DNA of 9,045 bases from Deltaproteobacteria bacterium (lineage in GTDB: Bacteria; Desulfobacterota; Desulfobulbia; Desulfobulbales; BM004). How positions within the stretch are numbered: the first letter of the stretch is position 1; each line of letters starts with the position of its first letter. Under the pieces are notes generated by a model that ran no database searches, was not told the origin of the DNA, and saw nothing but the letters and a program-made list of their open reading frames with translations. A program made the position numbers and the translations under genes. This document shows, in pieces, positions 1-6,040 of this stretch. Location: positions 1 through 9,045 of the forward strand of contig JAFDCT010000069.1 of the NCBI GenBank assembly GCA_019312695.1. Direction: 5' to 3'.

Positions 1-93
1 AACAATGCCGCCCATTGTCTCGACTATTATATCCACTGTCGGTAGCGGATTATTATAACTCTTAAAATGGTAACCGCATTTGGGACATTCCAT
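1..93 (-). CDS. NUDIX hydrolase, N-terminal fragment (gene runs off the left edge)
   Basis: The first 31 codons are visible. The product begins [15 protein letters not shown] and continues with [10 protein letters not shown] and then TMGGIV. A CPxCG zinc-ribbon-like start followed by a P(V/L)PTVD(I/V)I strand and a GGIV strand is the usual opening of bacterial ADP-ribose-pyrophosphatase-type NUDIX hydrolases, which cleave nucleoside-diphosphate-linked substrates in the cytosol. The NUDIX box itself (GX5EX7REUXEEXGU) would lie beyond the window, so catalysis cannot be confirmed. The ATG at 91-93 is preceded by a weak GGAA about 8 bases upstream, and a promoter-like sequence lies at 152-180. 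Only one CxxC pair is visible. The family call rests on these 31 residues and could be wrong in detail. Confidence 0.65.
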   Translation of the reverse strand, partial: MECPKCGYHFKSYNNPLPTVDIIVETMGGIV

Positions 94-141
94 TTTAAAG
101 ATTCCGTGAAAAGAATTTTTTAACAGCCCGAGAAACACACC

Positions 142-187
142 CAGACTGAACTTTCTAACATATTGTTATTAATGTGTAAACAGTCTG
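142..187. repeat. Inverted repeat with 7-bp arms
   Basis: CAGACTG at 142-148 is matched by its reverse complement CAGTCTG at 181-187. A weaker nested pair (ACAT ... ATGT) lies inside, and the interior is AT-rich. The repeat brackets the promoter-like sequence at 152-180, so it could be an operator or simply a hairpin in the spacer. It has no following T-run on either strand, so it is not an intrinsic terminator. Confidence 0.3.
152..180 (-). promoter_or_regulatory. Candidate sigma-70 promoter for the NUDIX gene
   Basis: On the minus strand TTTACA (175-180) is followed by a 17-base spacer and TAGAAA (152-157). The spacer ends in TGT, giving an extended -10 (TGn) arrangement. Transcription would begin near 145, leaving a leader of roughly 50 bases before the NUDIX ATG. 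The -35 matches consensus at 5 of 6 positions and the -10 at 4 of 6. In AT-rich DNA such matches occur by chance. Confidence 0.35.
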
Positions 188-230
188 ATGAAAGAACAGT
201 GTTGAAAGGGGAAAGATTTGCTATACGGGG

Positions 231-806
231 TCAATCAGAACAGAGGGCCTGGATGTCCTGCCAGTTATTGACAGTGGGCAGGTTATGGCTATTATTGTTC
301 CAGGGCTGGTTATAGACAAGCGGGGTAATACCTGCTTCAGCCAGTTTCTGGCAGGTCTGCAGCCTGTCATCTACAAAATATTTCAGGCCCAGATCTTTAA
401 TGTAGGAAGTTTTTTTATCGTGCACGCCCATTGCAACCAGCCTGATTTTGTCATAAGTGGCAGGTGCCAGAAAATGTTTGAGCCAGCGGGCTATTGGTTC
501 TTCATGGGGGCGGGCGGTGACAAAGGTTAAAGGAGCTTTTTCGGCAAGGCCGTGCAGTACGGGGATAGCATTCTGCATGGGTTTCAGCCCGGCATTTAAA
601 GGATCATCGAGAAGACGGCTGAAAATCTCCTCAATAATTTCCCGGTCCATATCAAGGCAGTCAACCACCTCGAAACTGGTAATATCTTCCAGGCTGATGG
701 AATTTATACCGTACTCCTCGAGTGCGATACGAATAAAAGCACCCCCTGTGTCAGCTACCACGCCGTCGATATCAAAGCCTATGTGAACAGGATTAATTTT
801 TATCAT
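231..806 (-). CDS. HAD-superfamily 5'(3')-deoxyribonucleotidase-like protein (NT5C / PF06941 type)
   Basis: This is a 191-residue soluble protein with the HAD phosphatase motifs in order. Motif I is FDIDGVVAD (residues 11-19) with nucleophile D12 and acid/base D14. Motif II is the threonine of FVTAR (T97). Motif III is a lysine near 131-132 (HDKKTSYIKDLG). Motif IV is the paired aspartates of FVDDR (D146, D147). The late YNQPWN segment (165-170) matches the NRPWN-type ending of the NT5C family, which dephosphorylates deoxynucleoside monophosphates. The small helical cap lies between motifs I and II. The substrate is inferred from family, and a general phosphatase role is possible. The start follows the panE stop by 28 bases with no good Shine-Dalgarno (the nearest, AAGG, is too far upstream), so it is probably translated from the panE transcript. 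Starting at M1 keeps motif I about ten residues in, as is usual for the family. Confidence 0.8.
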   Translation of the reverse strand: MIKINPVHIGFDIDGVVADTGGAFIRIALEEYGINSISLEDITSFEVVDCLDMDREIIEEIFSRLLDDPLNAGLKPMQNAIPVLHGLAEKAPLTFVTARPHEEPIARWLKHFLAPATYDKIRLVAMGVHDKKTSYIKDLGLKYFVDDRLQTCQKLAEAGITPLVYNQPWNNNSHNLPTVNNWQDIQALCSD

Positions 807-834
807 CAGGATGTTGCAGACCTTTGACCAAATA

Positions 835-1782
835 TCAGTAAGACTGTTCTATTTCCTTTATCTCGTGCACCAGGGCATCGTTAACTGGGGTTGGGATGTC
901 GAGTTTTCTGCCTGCGGCAGCTATGGCACCGTTTATTGAATCAATCTCGGTTGGACGTCCGTTATTCACATCCTGCAGCATTGAAGAAAGGTTTTGGGCT
1001 GTTTTACTGCATACGGCAAGAGTCAATGCCAGGGGGTCACCTATCAAATTAATGCCAAGGGTCCGGGCAACGGCCGCTCCTTCACTGACAGCGGCTGTAA
1101 GTCTGTCTTTGATGTCAGCAGATTCCAATAGTTTGCCATTGGGATAGCGGTGAATGGCGGTCAAGGCATTAATCCCAGCATTGATCAGGAGCTTTGACCA
1201 GACATAGTCCATAATATTGTCCACTATAACAGTTTCAATGCCGCCGTAGTTTAGCATGTTGCACATTTTGGCGAGCAGGAGCGACTTTGAAAAACTGACG
1301 GACTTGAGAAAACCGACACGGGTCAGACCGTCGCCTGCATGTCGTACATGGCCCGGAGCTACCAGGTTCGCGCCCTGGGCCGTAACGCCGATAACAATTG
1401 AAGGCGGTTTCTGCTTATCCTTTAACAGTTCAAGGTGGCCAATGCCGTTCTGCATGGTAAGGAGAAGGGTGTCTTCATGGACAAGCTGTGATGCCAGGTC
1501 AAGGCCTGCAGCCACCTGCAAAGATTTGACACAAAGTATGATGATATCTGCAGATCCGATCGCGTTTGGGTCGGCAGTAGCTTTAATTTTGCAATGTTTT
1601 TGCTGGCCACCTTCCTCCAAGATAAGACCCTGTTCGTTCAGTTTCTTAGCCCGATCGGGCAAGTGGTCCAGAAGCCAGAGATCAAGTGCAGGAATTTTCT
1701 TGTTCGATCGGTCCAATTTGATGGTAAGTGAGGCAGCCAGGAGGCAGCCCAGGGCACCGGGCCCGATTATTGCTATTTTCAT
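835..1782 (-). CDS. panE: 2-dehydropantoate 2-reductase (ketopantoate reductase)
   Basis: The protein reduces ketopantoate to pantoate with NADPH, a cytosolic step of pantothenate and coenzyme A synthesis. At 315 residues it is of normal length for PanE/ApbA. The N-terminal Rossmann domain opens at residue 2 with MKIAIIGPGALG, whose GPGALG (7-12) is the dinucleotide-binding loop, and QNG (111-113) contributes to cofactor or substrate binding. The C-terminal helical domain carries the catalytic lysine in VWSKLLIN (K197, with N201) and the conserved glutamate in RPTEID (E279), corresponding to K176 and E256 of the E. coli enzyme. The start is fixed by the first Rossmann strand. No Shine-Dalgarno precedes it: the bases before ATG read AATTCCTT. 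A TATAAT ends 5 bases before the start codon, suggesting a leaderless message. The gene follows the lipoprotein terminator and leads the HAD gene. Paralogues in this family act on other 2-oxo acids, so the substrate is likely but not proven. Confidence 0.88.
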   Translation of the reverse strand: MKIAIIGPGALGCLLAASLTIKLDRSNKKIPALDLWLLDHLPDRAKKLNEQGLILEEGGQQKHCKIKATADPNAIGSADIIILCVKSLQVAAGLDLASQLVHEDTLLLTMQNGIGHLELLKDKQKPPSIVIGVTAQGANLVAPGHVRHAGDGLTRVGFLKSVSFSKSLLLAKMCNMLNYGGIETVIVDNIMDYVWSKLLINAGINALTAIHRYPNGKLLESADIKDRLTAAVSEGAAVARTLGINLIGDPLALTLAVCSKTAQNLSSMLQDVNNGRPTEIDSINGAIAAAGRKLDIPTPVNDALVHEIKEIEQSY

Positions 1783-1787
1783 AAGGA

Positions 1788-1793
1788 ATTATA
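1788..1793 (-). promoter_or_regulatory. Candidate -10 box of a leaderless panE promoter
   Basis: A perfect TATAAT on the minus strand lies 5 bases before the panE ATG (1780-1782), so initiation at the usual distance would fall at or next to the start codon. The -35 region is poor (CTTTAT with a 16-base spacer). The position just downstream of the terminator at 1819-1853 fits a new transcription unit. Confidence 0.3.
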
Positions 1794-1818
1794 GTTTGTG
1801 GCGAAATTTATAAAGGTT

Positions 1819-1853
1819 AAAAAAACACGGGCTCCAATGAATTGGAGCCCGTG
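1819..1853 (-). terminator. Rho-independent terminator after the lipoprotein gene
   Basis: Read on the minus strand, CACGGGCTCCAAT and its exact complement (arms 1841-1853 and 1826-1838) form a 12-13-bp perfect stem with a loop of 2-4 bases. Seven Ts follow directly (the A-run at 1819-1825 on the plus strand). It lies 20 bases past the stop codon of the lipoprotein gene. The plus-strand side has no T-run, so it acts in one direction only. Confidence 0.95.
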
Positions 1854-1872
1854 AACAGAATAAATCGGTTTA

Positions 1873-2703
1873 TTACTTAATACTTGCTTCCTCAATGATA
1901 GCTGCATAGGAGTAGCCGGAGCCAAAATCCTTATCGGCGGCAAGAACACCTTCGATGGTGATGATGTCCCAATCTGCGGCAGGCTCCTGAGAAGTGGTAA
2001 CAACGAGATCATGAGTGTTGCTTTCAGGATTTCCGGTTCCATCCTGGAGATGGATCCAATTGCGTCCCATGATGTTCGGCGATATTTTCATTACTTTACC
2101 CCTGACAGTAACAGTTTTACCGTTAAGCTCTGAAGACTTGCTGAAAATCTCCTCAACAGTATAGCTGTTTTCACCAGGAGCCTTTTCAACTTTGACTTCA
2201 GCCACAGGTACAATAGCTTTCTGGCTGCCGGTAATCATGCCAGCGGAAGTGGCTGCTGCGCTTCCTGATTCAGAGGTGAGCGCCTGGGAAAAGGACTCAG
2301 CACCTGTGCCTGCCGGAGGTGTCGCTCCTTTACCAACCAGGCCGCCCGAAAAAATGATCTCCGGAAAGGTGCGGTCCAGGGCTTTGCTGAAGAAATTCTG
2401 CATTACCATGCCGTCCATAAAGGTCACCTCCTCACCAACTTCAACCGGTGTCTGGTTTACGGCTACCCACTTCTGACCAGCATCTGTTTCCACGTTCAGG
2501 TAGGTGTACCCGGAAGCATCCATGCTCTCAAGGACCTTTCCTTTAACAGGTGATGCCTGCTGTGCGGGGGGAGCACCCATATCAGGCTGTTGCTGAGAAG
2601 TTTGCGGTACGGTTTCCTTTAGTTCCTCGGGTTTGTCCTTACTGCAGGCGGTCACGCCGATTACGAAAACAATGCTGCAGCACAGAGAGATTAATTTGTA
2701 CAT
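1873..2703 (-). CDS. Two-domain lipoprotein: NrfJ-like segment plus OB-fold domain
   Basis: This 276-residue protein begins with a lipoprotein signal peptide: MYK, a hydrophobic core, and lipobox VTAC with lipidated Cys20. Ser21 at position +2 would favour the outer membrane under the enterobacterial Lol rule. A Pro/Gln-rich linker (30-52) leads to a beta-rich segment (54-122: GKVLESMDASGYTYLNVET, then GQKWVAV and DGMVMQNFFSK) resembling NrfJ-related periplasmic proteins. A Gly/Ser/Ala-rich linker (123-165) follows. The C-terminal domain (about 180-276) has YTVEEIFSKSSELNGKTVTV, VRGKVMKISPNIMGRNWIHL, QDGTG and LAADKDFGSGYSY, the pattern of a periplasmic OB-fold (tRNA_anti-like/BOF-like) domain. 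Both domains may bind small ligands or partner proteins; the actual role is unknown. A strong AAGGAGG (2711-2717) sits 7 bases before ATG. The gene appears to be a single unit ending in the terminator at 1819-1853. Confidence 0.8.
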   Translation of the reverse strand: MYKLISLCCSIVFVIGVTACSKDKPEELKETVPQTSQQQPDMGAPPAQQASPVKGKVLESMDASGYTYLNVETDAGQKWVAVNQTPVEVGEEVTFMDGMVMQNFFSKALDRTFPEIIFSGGLVGKGATPPAGTGAESFSQALTSESGSAAATSAGMITGSQKAIVPVAEVKVEKAPGENSYTVEEIFSKSSELNGKTVTVRGKVMKISPNIMGRNWIHLQDGTGNPESNTHDLVVTTSQEPAADWDIITIEGVLAADKDFGSGYSYAAIIEEASIK

Positions 2704-2840
2704 GAAGTATCCTCCTTAAATGTATAATGTCATGTAGTTTTTCTGGTAAAAGTCTTTCAGGCTTCAGCAGGCCTGTGAAGATCATTTTTCTGCCGAGTGC
2801 AGTGATTGCTAAATTCTAAAAAACCTCTTCTGCCAACAAA

Positions 2841-2861
2841 ATTATAAACACAATAAGTGTT
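2841..2861 (-). promoter_or_regulatory. Possible promoter and operator of the lipoprotein gene
   Basis: A perfect TATAAT lies at 2841-2846 on the minus strand, about 137 bases before the lipoprotein start. Just upstream is an inverted repeat AACAC-aataa-GTGTT (2847-2861) that could be an operator. No good -35 stands at 16-18 bases; the best match, TTCACA, is 20 bases away. The remainder of the 264-bp spacer (2704-2967) is AT-rich. It includes CAGGC...GCCTG and CTTCA...TGAAG pairs around 2759-2782 in the presumed leader. I recognise no riboswitch there. Confidence 0.25.
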
Positions 2862-2967
2862 CAAAGTGTGAATAACAAGAGTGGAAATATAAATAATTAT
2901 TCGATGTTCAGCAAGATGCAGTTGAAAAATTATTCAATCAGAAAAGTATATGACTCCCATAAGATCA

Positions 2968-3492
2968 CTATAGTTTAGGAAAGACAGTATTCTCAAGGGC
3001 CCTGGCCCAAGTCTCGTAACCCTCTTCACTTAAATGAACGCCGTCTGCTTCATAATAGGCACTTATGGCCCGGGAATCAGCTCCAAGAAAAAGAGGATAC
3101 AGGTCCAGGTAAATAATATTTTTTCTTATGGCAATATCCAGTAAACGTTTATTAACACGGGGAACAGCCTCGCCAAGGAAAAAAAGTTCGATTGGCAGCA
3201 GGCTGGTCATAACAATGGTGGCTTGCGGATAATTTTTCTGCAGCAGATCGATTATTTTTTCATAGGTGAACAGAAAGCCGTAATCCTCCATGGCAATATT
3301 GTTAGTGCCGGTCATTATGATAATCAGGCCAGGGGAAACAAATCTGCTGATTATGTTAGGCAGCCTTGCGAACAGACCTTCAGCAGTTTCGCCTGCTGAG
3401 CCGAAATTATAAACTTCCCTGTCAGGAAAACGTTTCTGCCAATTGAAAAACTCGATCAAGGAGTCGCCGATGAAAAGCAATTGTCCAGGCAT
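2968..3492 (-). CDS. SGNH/GDSL-family hydrolase (esterase or lipase fold)
   Basis: This is a 174-residue protein with the SGNH blocks. Block I is FIGDSL (7-12) with nucleophile Ser11. Block II is NFGSAGE, giving the oxyanion Gly at 31 or 34. Block III is TGTNN (61-65), giving the oxyanion Asn. Block V is DGVHL (150-154) with catalytic Asp150 and His153. No signal peptide or membrane segment is present, so it should act in the cytosol. The family hydrolyses ester bonds, including acetyl esters on sugars; its substrate here is unknown. The ATG comes one base after the glgX stop (TGA-T-ATG) and has no Shine-Dalgarno of its own, so translation probably depends on ribosomes finishing glgX. That tie suggests a role connected with glycogen or maltodextrin, for example removing acyl groups from sugars, but this is inference. 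No terminator is evident after the stop. Confidence 0.87.
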   Translation of the reverse strand: MPGQLLFIGDSLIEFFNWQKRFPDREVYNFGSAGETAEGLFARLPNIISRFVSPGLIIIMTGTNNIAMEDYGFLFTYEKIIDLLQKNYPQATIVMTSLLPIELFFLGEAVPRVNKRLLDIAIRKNIIYLDLYPLFLGADSRAISAYYEADGVHLSEEGYETWARALENTVFPKL

Positions 3493-3493
3493 A

Positions 3494-5602
3494 TCACTTG
3501 GAGGCTGAAATAAGAACCACTGCAGCCATGGGTTCTACTTTTATCTTTTTGGGGGAGGCCAATAGTAGTCCTTTTGACTCCTCCATAATATCAAGGGGCG
3601 GCGGGGCGGCCGTATCGATTATTTTGCGCCAGATTCGGTTGTTTCGCGGTTTCGGGGCCGCAAATGTCTCAGCCTTTAAAGTGTGGCTGTTCAGCATGAT
3701 GAAAAAATCATCATCCGGTCTGTCTTCGGCGCCGTGGCCATCGAGCAGGAATGCCAGGCTTCGGGCTCCAGCCGACCAGTCCATGGTGTCAGGATGGGTG
3801 GAATACCACCTTATAGGGTGATGGAGTTTGTGGGGTAGGTCCGGGAAGAAATCCGACCTCCTGAATACAGGATGCTTTTTCCGCAGGGCAATGAGCAGGC
3901 GAAAAAAACGGAACAGATCCGTATTTCTCTCTTTGAAAGTCCAGTCAATCCAGCTTAGGTGGCTGTCATGGCAATAGGCGTTGTTGTTTCCTTTCTGGGT
4001 CCGGCCAAACTCATCGCCCGCAAGTATCATGGGAACACCCTGTGACAGCATGAGAATAAGCGCCAGGCTTCGCATTCTCCGGGCGCGCAGTTTTTTTATG
4101 GCAACCTTGTCTGTCCTGCCCTCATGGCCGCTGTTCCAGCTGATATTATGATCAAAGCCGTCCCTGTTGTCCTCGCCGTTTTCTAGGTTGTGCTTGGTGT
4201 TGTAGCTTACCAGGTCTGCGAGGGTGAAACCATCATGACTGGTGACAAAATTGATGCTGTTGTAAGGCCGGCGCAAACTTTTCTGGAACAGGTCTGAACT
4301 GCCTGCAATGCGGGTTGCCACGGGCGCGACCATGCCTTCATGGCCGCACATGAAGGCCCTGACATCATCGCGGAACCTGCCGTTCCATTCGGCCCAGCGG
4401 CCGCTGGTTGAAAAACTTCCAACCTGGTACAGGCCTGCCGCATCCCAGGCCTCTGCTATAAGTTTTGTTTTCGACAGAATGGGATCCTCGGCAATCATCT
4501 CCACCATCGGCGGATTGCTCAGTGGTTCTCCCTTCATATCCCGGCCCAGTATTGCTGCAAGATCAAAACGGAAACCATCAACATGCATTTCAATTACCCA
4601 GAAATGGAGGCAGGCTATGATGTGCTGCCTGACAATCGGATGGTTGCAGTTGAGGGTGTTGCCGCAGCCGGTGAAATTAAGATATTCCTTTGTCTCCGGG
4701 TCCAGAAGGTAATATACCGTGTTATCAAGGCCCCTGAAGCTGAGCATAGGCCCGTCGCTGCCGCCTTCAGCCGTATGGTTGAAGACCACATCCAGTATCA
4801 CTTCGATACCTGCCTTATGCAGGGCCTTAACCATTTCCTTGAATTCCCGTACCTGGTTGCCTCCTTTATTGTCGGCGGCATAGGAAGCCTTCGGGGCGCA
4901 GAAGGTAATGGGGCTGTACCCCCAGAAGTTCACAAGTTCCTGACCGGTAACCGGATTGATATTGGTGTTCTCATTTTCATTGAACTCGGCAACCGGCATC
5001 AGTTCGACAGCGGTTATGCCCAGGTCCTGCAGGTAGGGAATTTTTTCAATTATTCCAGCAAAGGTACCGGGATTCTTAACATTGGAACTAGGATGCTGTG
5101 TAAAACCTCGGACATGCATTTCGTAGATGATTGAGTCCTGCAAAGGAATTTGCAGGGGACGATCCCCTTCCCAGTCAAAACGGTCTTCGATGACGAGGCA
5201 CCGCCTTTTAAAACCTGCCTGTTTCCGGGGAGGGCCGTTCCATTTTTCACCGCCGGCAAGTGCCCTGGCATAGGGGTCGAGCAGCAGAGTCTTATCATCA
5301 AAAAAAAGGCCTGTTCCCTTGGGGTCATGGGGGCCGTTTGTTCTGAAGCAGTACTGCAGGTCATGTTTCCTGGTGCGCAGCAGGACATGCCAGATGTCAC
5401 CTGTTTTATTATGCACAGGGTCCAGTTCAATTTCACCGATACATGTACCTGTCGCTGTAAAAAGAACCAGCCAGAGTTTTTTGCTGTGCCTGGAGAAAAC
5501 AGCAAAATTGATGCCTTCCGGAATAATAGTGGCACCCGGCAGCAGGGGGGAGCCTGGAGTAATTTCAAAACTCCATTTTGGTGCGAGAGAAACTTTTTTC
5601 AT
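3494..5602 (-). CDS. glgX: Glycogen debranching enzyme, isoamylase type (GH13)
   Basis: GlgX hydrolyses alpha-1,6 branch points in glycogen, or in limit dextrin left by glycogen phosphorylase, in the cytosol. The 702-residue length fits the family. A CBM48-type beta domain (about 18-115, with GINFAVFSRHSKKLWLVLF) precedes the (beta/alpha)8 barrel. Conserved regions are all present: I, DVVFNH (271-276); II, VDGFRFDLA (341-349) with nucleophile Asp347; III, LIAEAWD (381-387) with acid/base Glu384; IV, FVTSHD (452-457) with Asp457. The NGEDNRDGFDHNISWNSGHEG-like stretch (475-495) is typical of GlgX/TreX rather than pullulanase. A C-terminal beta domain ends the protein. GGAG (5607-5610) lies only 4 bases before ATG, a short spacing. 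A promoter candidate is at 5684-5713. It is followed directly by the SGNH hydrolase gene. No other glycogen gene lies in the window. Confidence 0.95.
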   Translation of the reverse strand: MKKVSLAPKWSFEITPGSPLLPGATIIPEGINFAVFSRHSKKLWLVLFTATGTCIGEIELDPVHNKTGDIWHVLLRTRKHDLQYCFRTNGPHDPKGTGLFFDDKTLLLDPYARALAGGEKWNGPPRKQAGFKRRCLVIEDRFDWEGDRPLQIPLQDSIIYEMHVRGFTQHPSSNVKNPGTFAGIIEKIPYLQDLGITAVELMPVAEFNENENTNINPVTGQELVNFWGYSPITFCAPKASYAADNKGGNQVREFKEMVKALHKAGIEVILDVVFNHTAEGGSDGPMLSFRGLDNTVYYLLDPETKEYLNFTGCGNTLNCNHPIVRQHIIACLHFWVIEMHVDGFRFDLAAILGRDMKGEPLSNPPMVEMIAEDPILSKTKLIAEAWDAAGLYQVGSFSTSGRWAEWNGRFRDDVRAFMCGHEGMVAPVATRIAGSSDLFQKSLRRPYNSINFVTSHDGFTLADLVSYNTKHNLENGEDNRDGFDHNISWNSGHEGRTDKVAIKKLRARRMRSLALILMLSQGVPMILAGDEFGRTQKGNNNAYCHDSHLSWIDWTFKERNTDLFRFFRLLIALRKKHPVFRRSDFFPDLPHKLHHPIRWYSTHPDTMDWSAGARSLAFLLDGHGAEDRPDDDFFIMLNSHTLKAETFAAPKPRNNRIWRKIIDTAAPPPLDIMEESKGLLLASPKKIKVEPMAAVVLISASK

Positions 5603-5683
5603 ATTACTCCATACTCTTTATCTGGAAAGAATCTGCACTGCGGATAGTACTGTTTTCAACATCAAAGGGATAGGAAGCTAAAC

Positions 5684-5713
5684 GTTATATCCCGGCAGAT
5701 TTTTATTTGTCAT
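5684..5713 (-). promoter_or_regulatory. Candidate sigma-70 promoter of glgX
   Basis: On the minus strand ATGACA (5708-5713; 5 of 6 to TTGACA), an 18-base spacer and TATAAC (5684-5689; 5 of 6 to TATAAT) form a good promoter. Transcription would begin near 5677, giving a leader of about 75 bases before the glgX ATG. It is the best promoter match I found in this spacer. Confidence 0.45.
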
Positions 5714-5799
5714 CTGTGGCGCTATGCCAAGCAAACTTCTCAAATAAGTATAGAAATGTATATTGATAAGTTCAGTTAATTGCAAGAAAACTTTTGCAC

Positions 5800-5831
5800 C
5801 TGGACCGGAGGGGAAAAACTGAACCGGCCAG
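5800..5831. repeat. Imperfect inverted repeat in the glgX upstream region
   Basis: CTGGACCGG (5800-5808) pairs with CCGGCCAG (5824-5831) apart from one bulged A, giving an 8-bp GC-rich stem over a 15-base loop. It stands out against the AT-rich surroundings. Read on the minus strand, the T-rich stretch beyond it is interrupted, so a terminator is unlikely. It could be a transcription-factor site or a structured leader. Confidence 0.3.
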
Positions 5832-5969
5832 CACAATATCATGTTTAATTGTAAAGATAGTTTGGAGGGAATAATATCCATCCGTGAACAGGGTCACATC
5901 AGTTTCAAATTTTAGGGAAGTTTTCCCGGAAACAGAAAAAGAACTTGCCAATAATATCTGACAGGCTAC

Positions 5970-5988
5970 TTTAATGAGAATTGTTATT
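5970..5988 (+). promoter_or_regulatory. Fur-box-like sequence upstream of the DUF1566 gene
   Basis: The 19 bases TTTAATGAGAATTGTTATT match the classical Fur consensus GATAATGATAATCATTATC at 13 of 19 positions, including the AATGA-AAT core. The site overlaps the TTTAAT -10 candidate (5970-5975) and ends 52 bases before the ATG, where a repressor would block transcription. The surrounding DNA is AT-rich, so chance similarity is a real possibility. Confidence 0.3.
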
Positions 5989-6029
5989 AATAAAGGTCTG
6001 TGTTGCCAAGATTAACCAATTTCAAAACC

Positions 6030-6033
6030 AGGA
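6030..6033 (+). promoter_or_regulatory. Ribosome binding site that decides the DUF1566 gene start
   Basis: AGGA lies 7 bases before the ATG at 6041. The longer frame could begin at TTG 5981, but that codon has no Shine-Dalgarno and would add 20 residues (MLLIKVCVAKINQFQNQDGF) unlike a domain start. It would also lie within the Fur-like and promoter region. Confidence 0.6.
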
Positions 6034-6040
6034 TGGATTT

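Larger units (their letters stand above)
5714..6040. other. Divergent intergenic region between glgX and the DUF1566 gene
   Basis: I see no convincing gene in this AT-rich spacer. It holds several hairpin-forming repeats: GCAAGA/TTTTGC near 5782-5797 (with a G-T pair), the bulged repeat at 5800-5831, and GGGAA-gtt-TTCCC at 5915-5927. It also holds a Fur-box-like sequence (5970-5988) and a plus-strand promoter candidate (TTGCCA 5945-5950, 19-base spacer, TTTAAT 5970-5975). A short frame beginning with GTG at 5884 and ending at 5961 would encode 25 residues, but its GGAGG is 14-15 bases away and nothing else supports it. A 67-codon minus-strand frame at 5678-5881 lies across the same DNA and looks accidental. 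Confidence 0.5.

Noticed and set aside
1256..1813. Open 185-codon frame on the plus strand across panE
   Set aside because: It lies wholly opposite panE and the panE start region, whose protein is clearly conserved. Its translation is rich in Arg, Ser and Pro with no recognisable motif, as expected of an antisense frame.
2704..2967. Possible riboswitch in the lipoprotein leader
   Set aside because: Small complementary pairs exist, but I could not match the conserved core of any known class such as the cyclic di-GMP, TPP or cobalamin riboswitches.
4583..5134. Open 183-codon frame on the plus strand across glgX
   Set aside because: It is antisense to the conserved GH13 barrel region and has no ribosome site or family signature.
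5678..5881. 67-codon minus-strand frame upstream of glgX
   Set aside because: It covers the glgX promoter candidate and a GC-rich inverted repeat. The translation shows no domain, and its start lacks a ribosome site.
5884..5961. 25-codon plus-strand frame starting with GTG
   Set aside because: The nearest GGAGG is 14-15 bases upstream, the composition is unremarkable and there is no family match. It overlaps the promoter candidate of the next gene.
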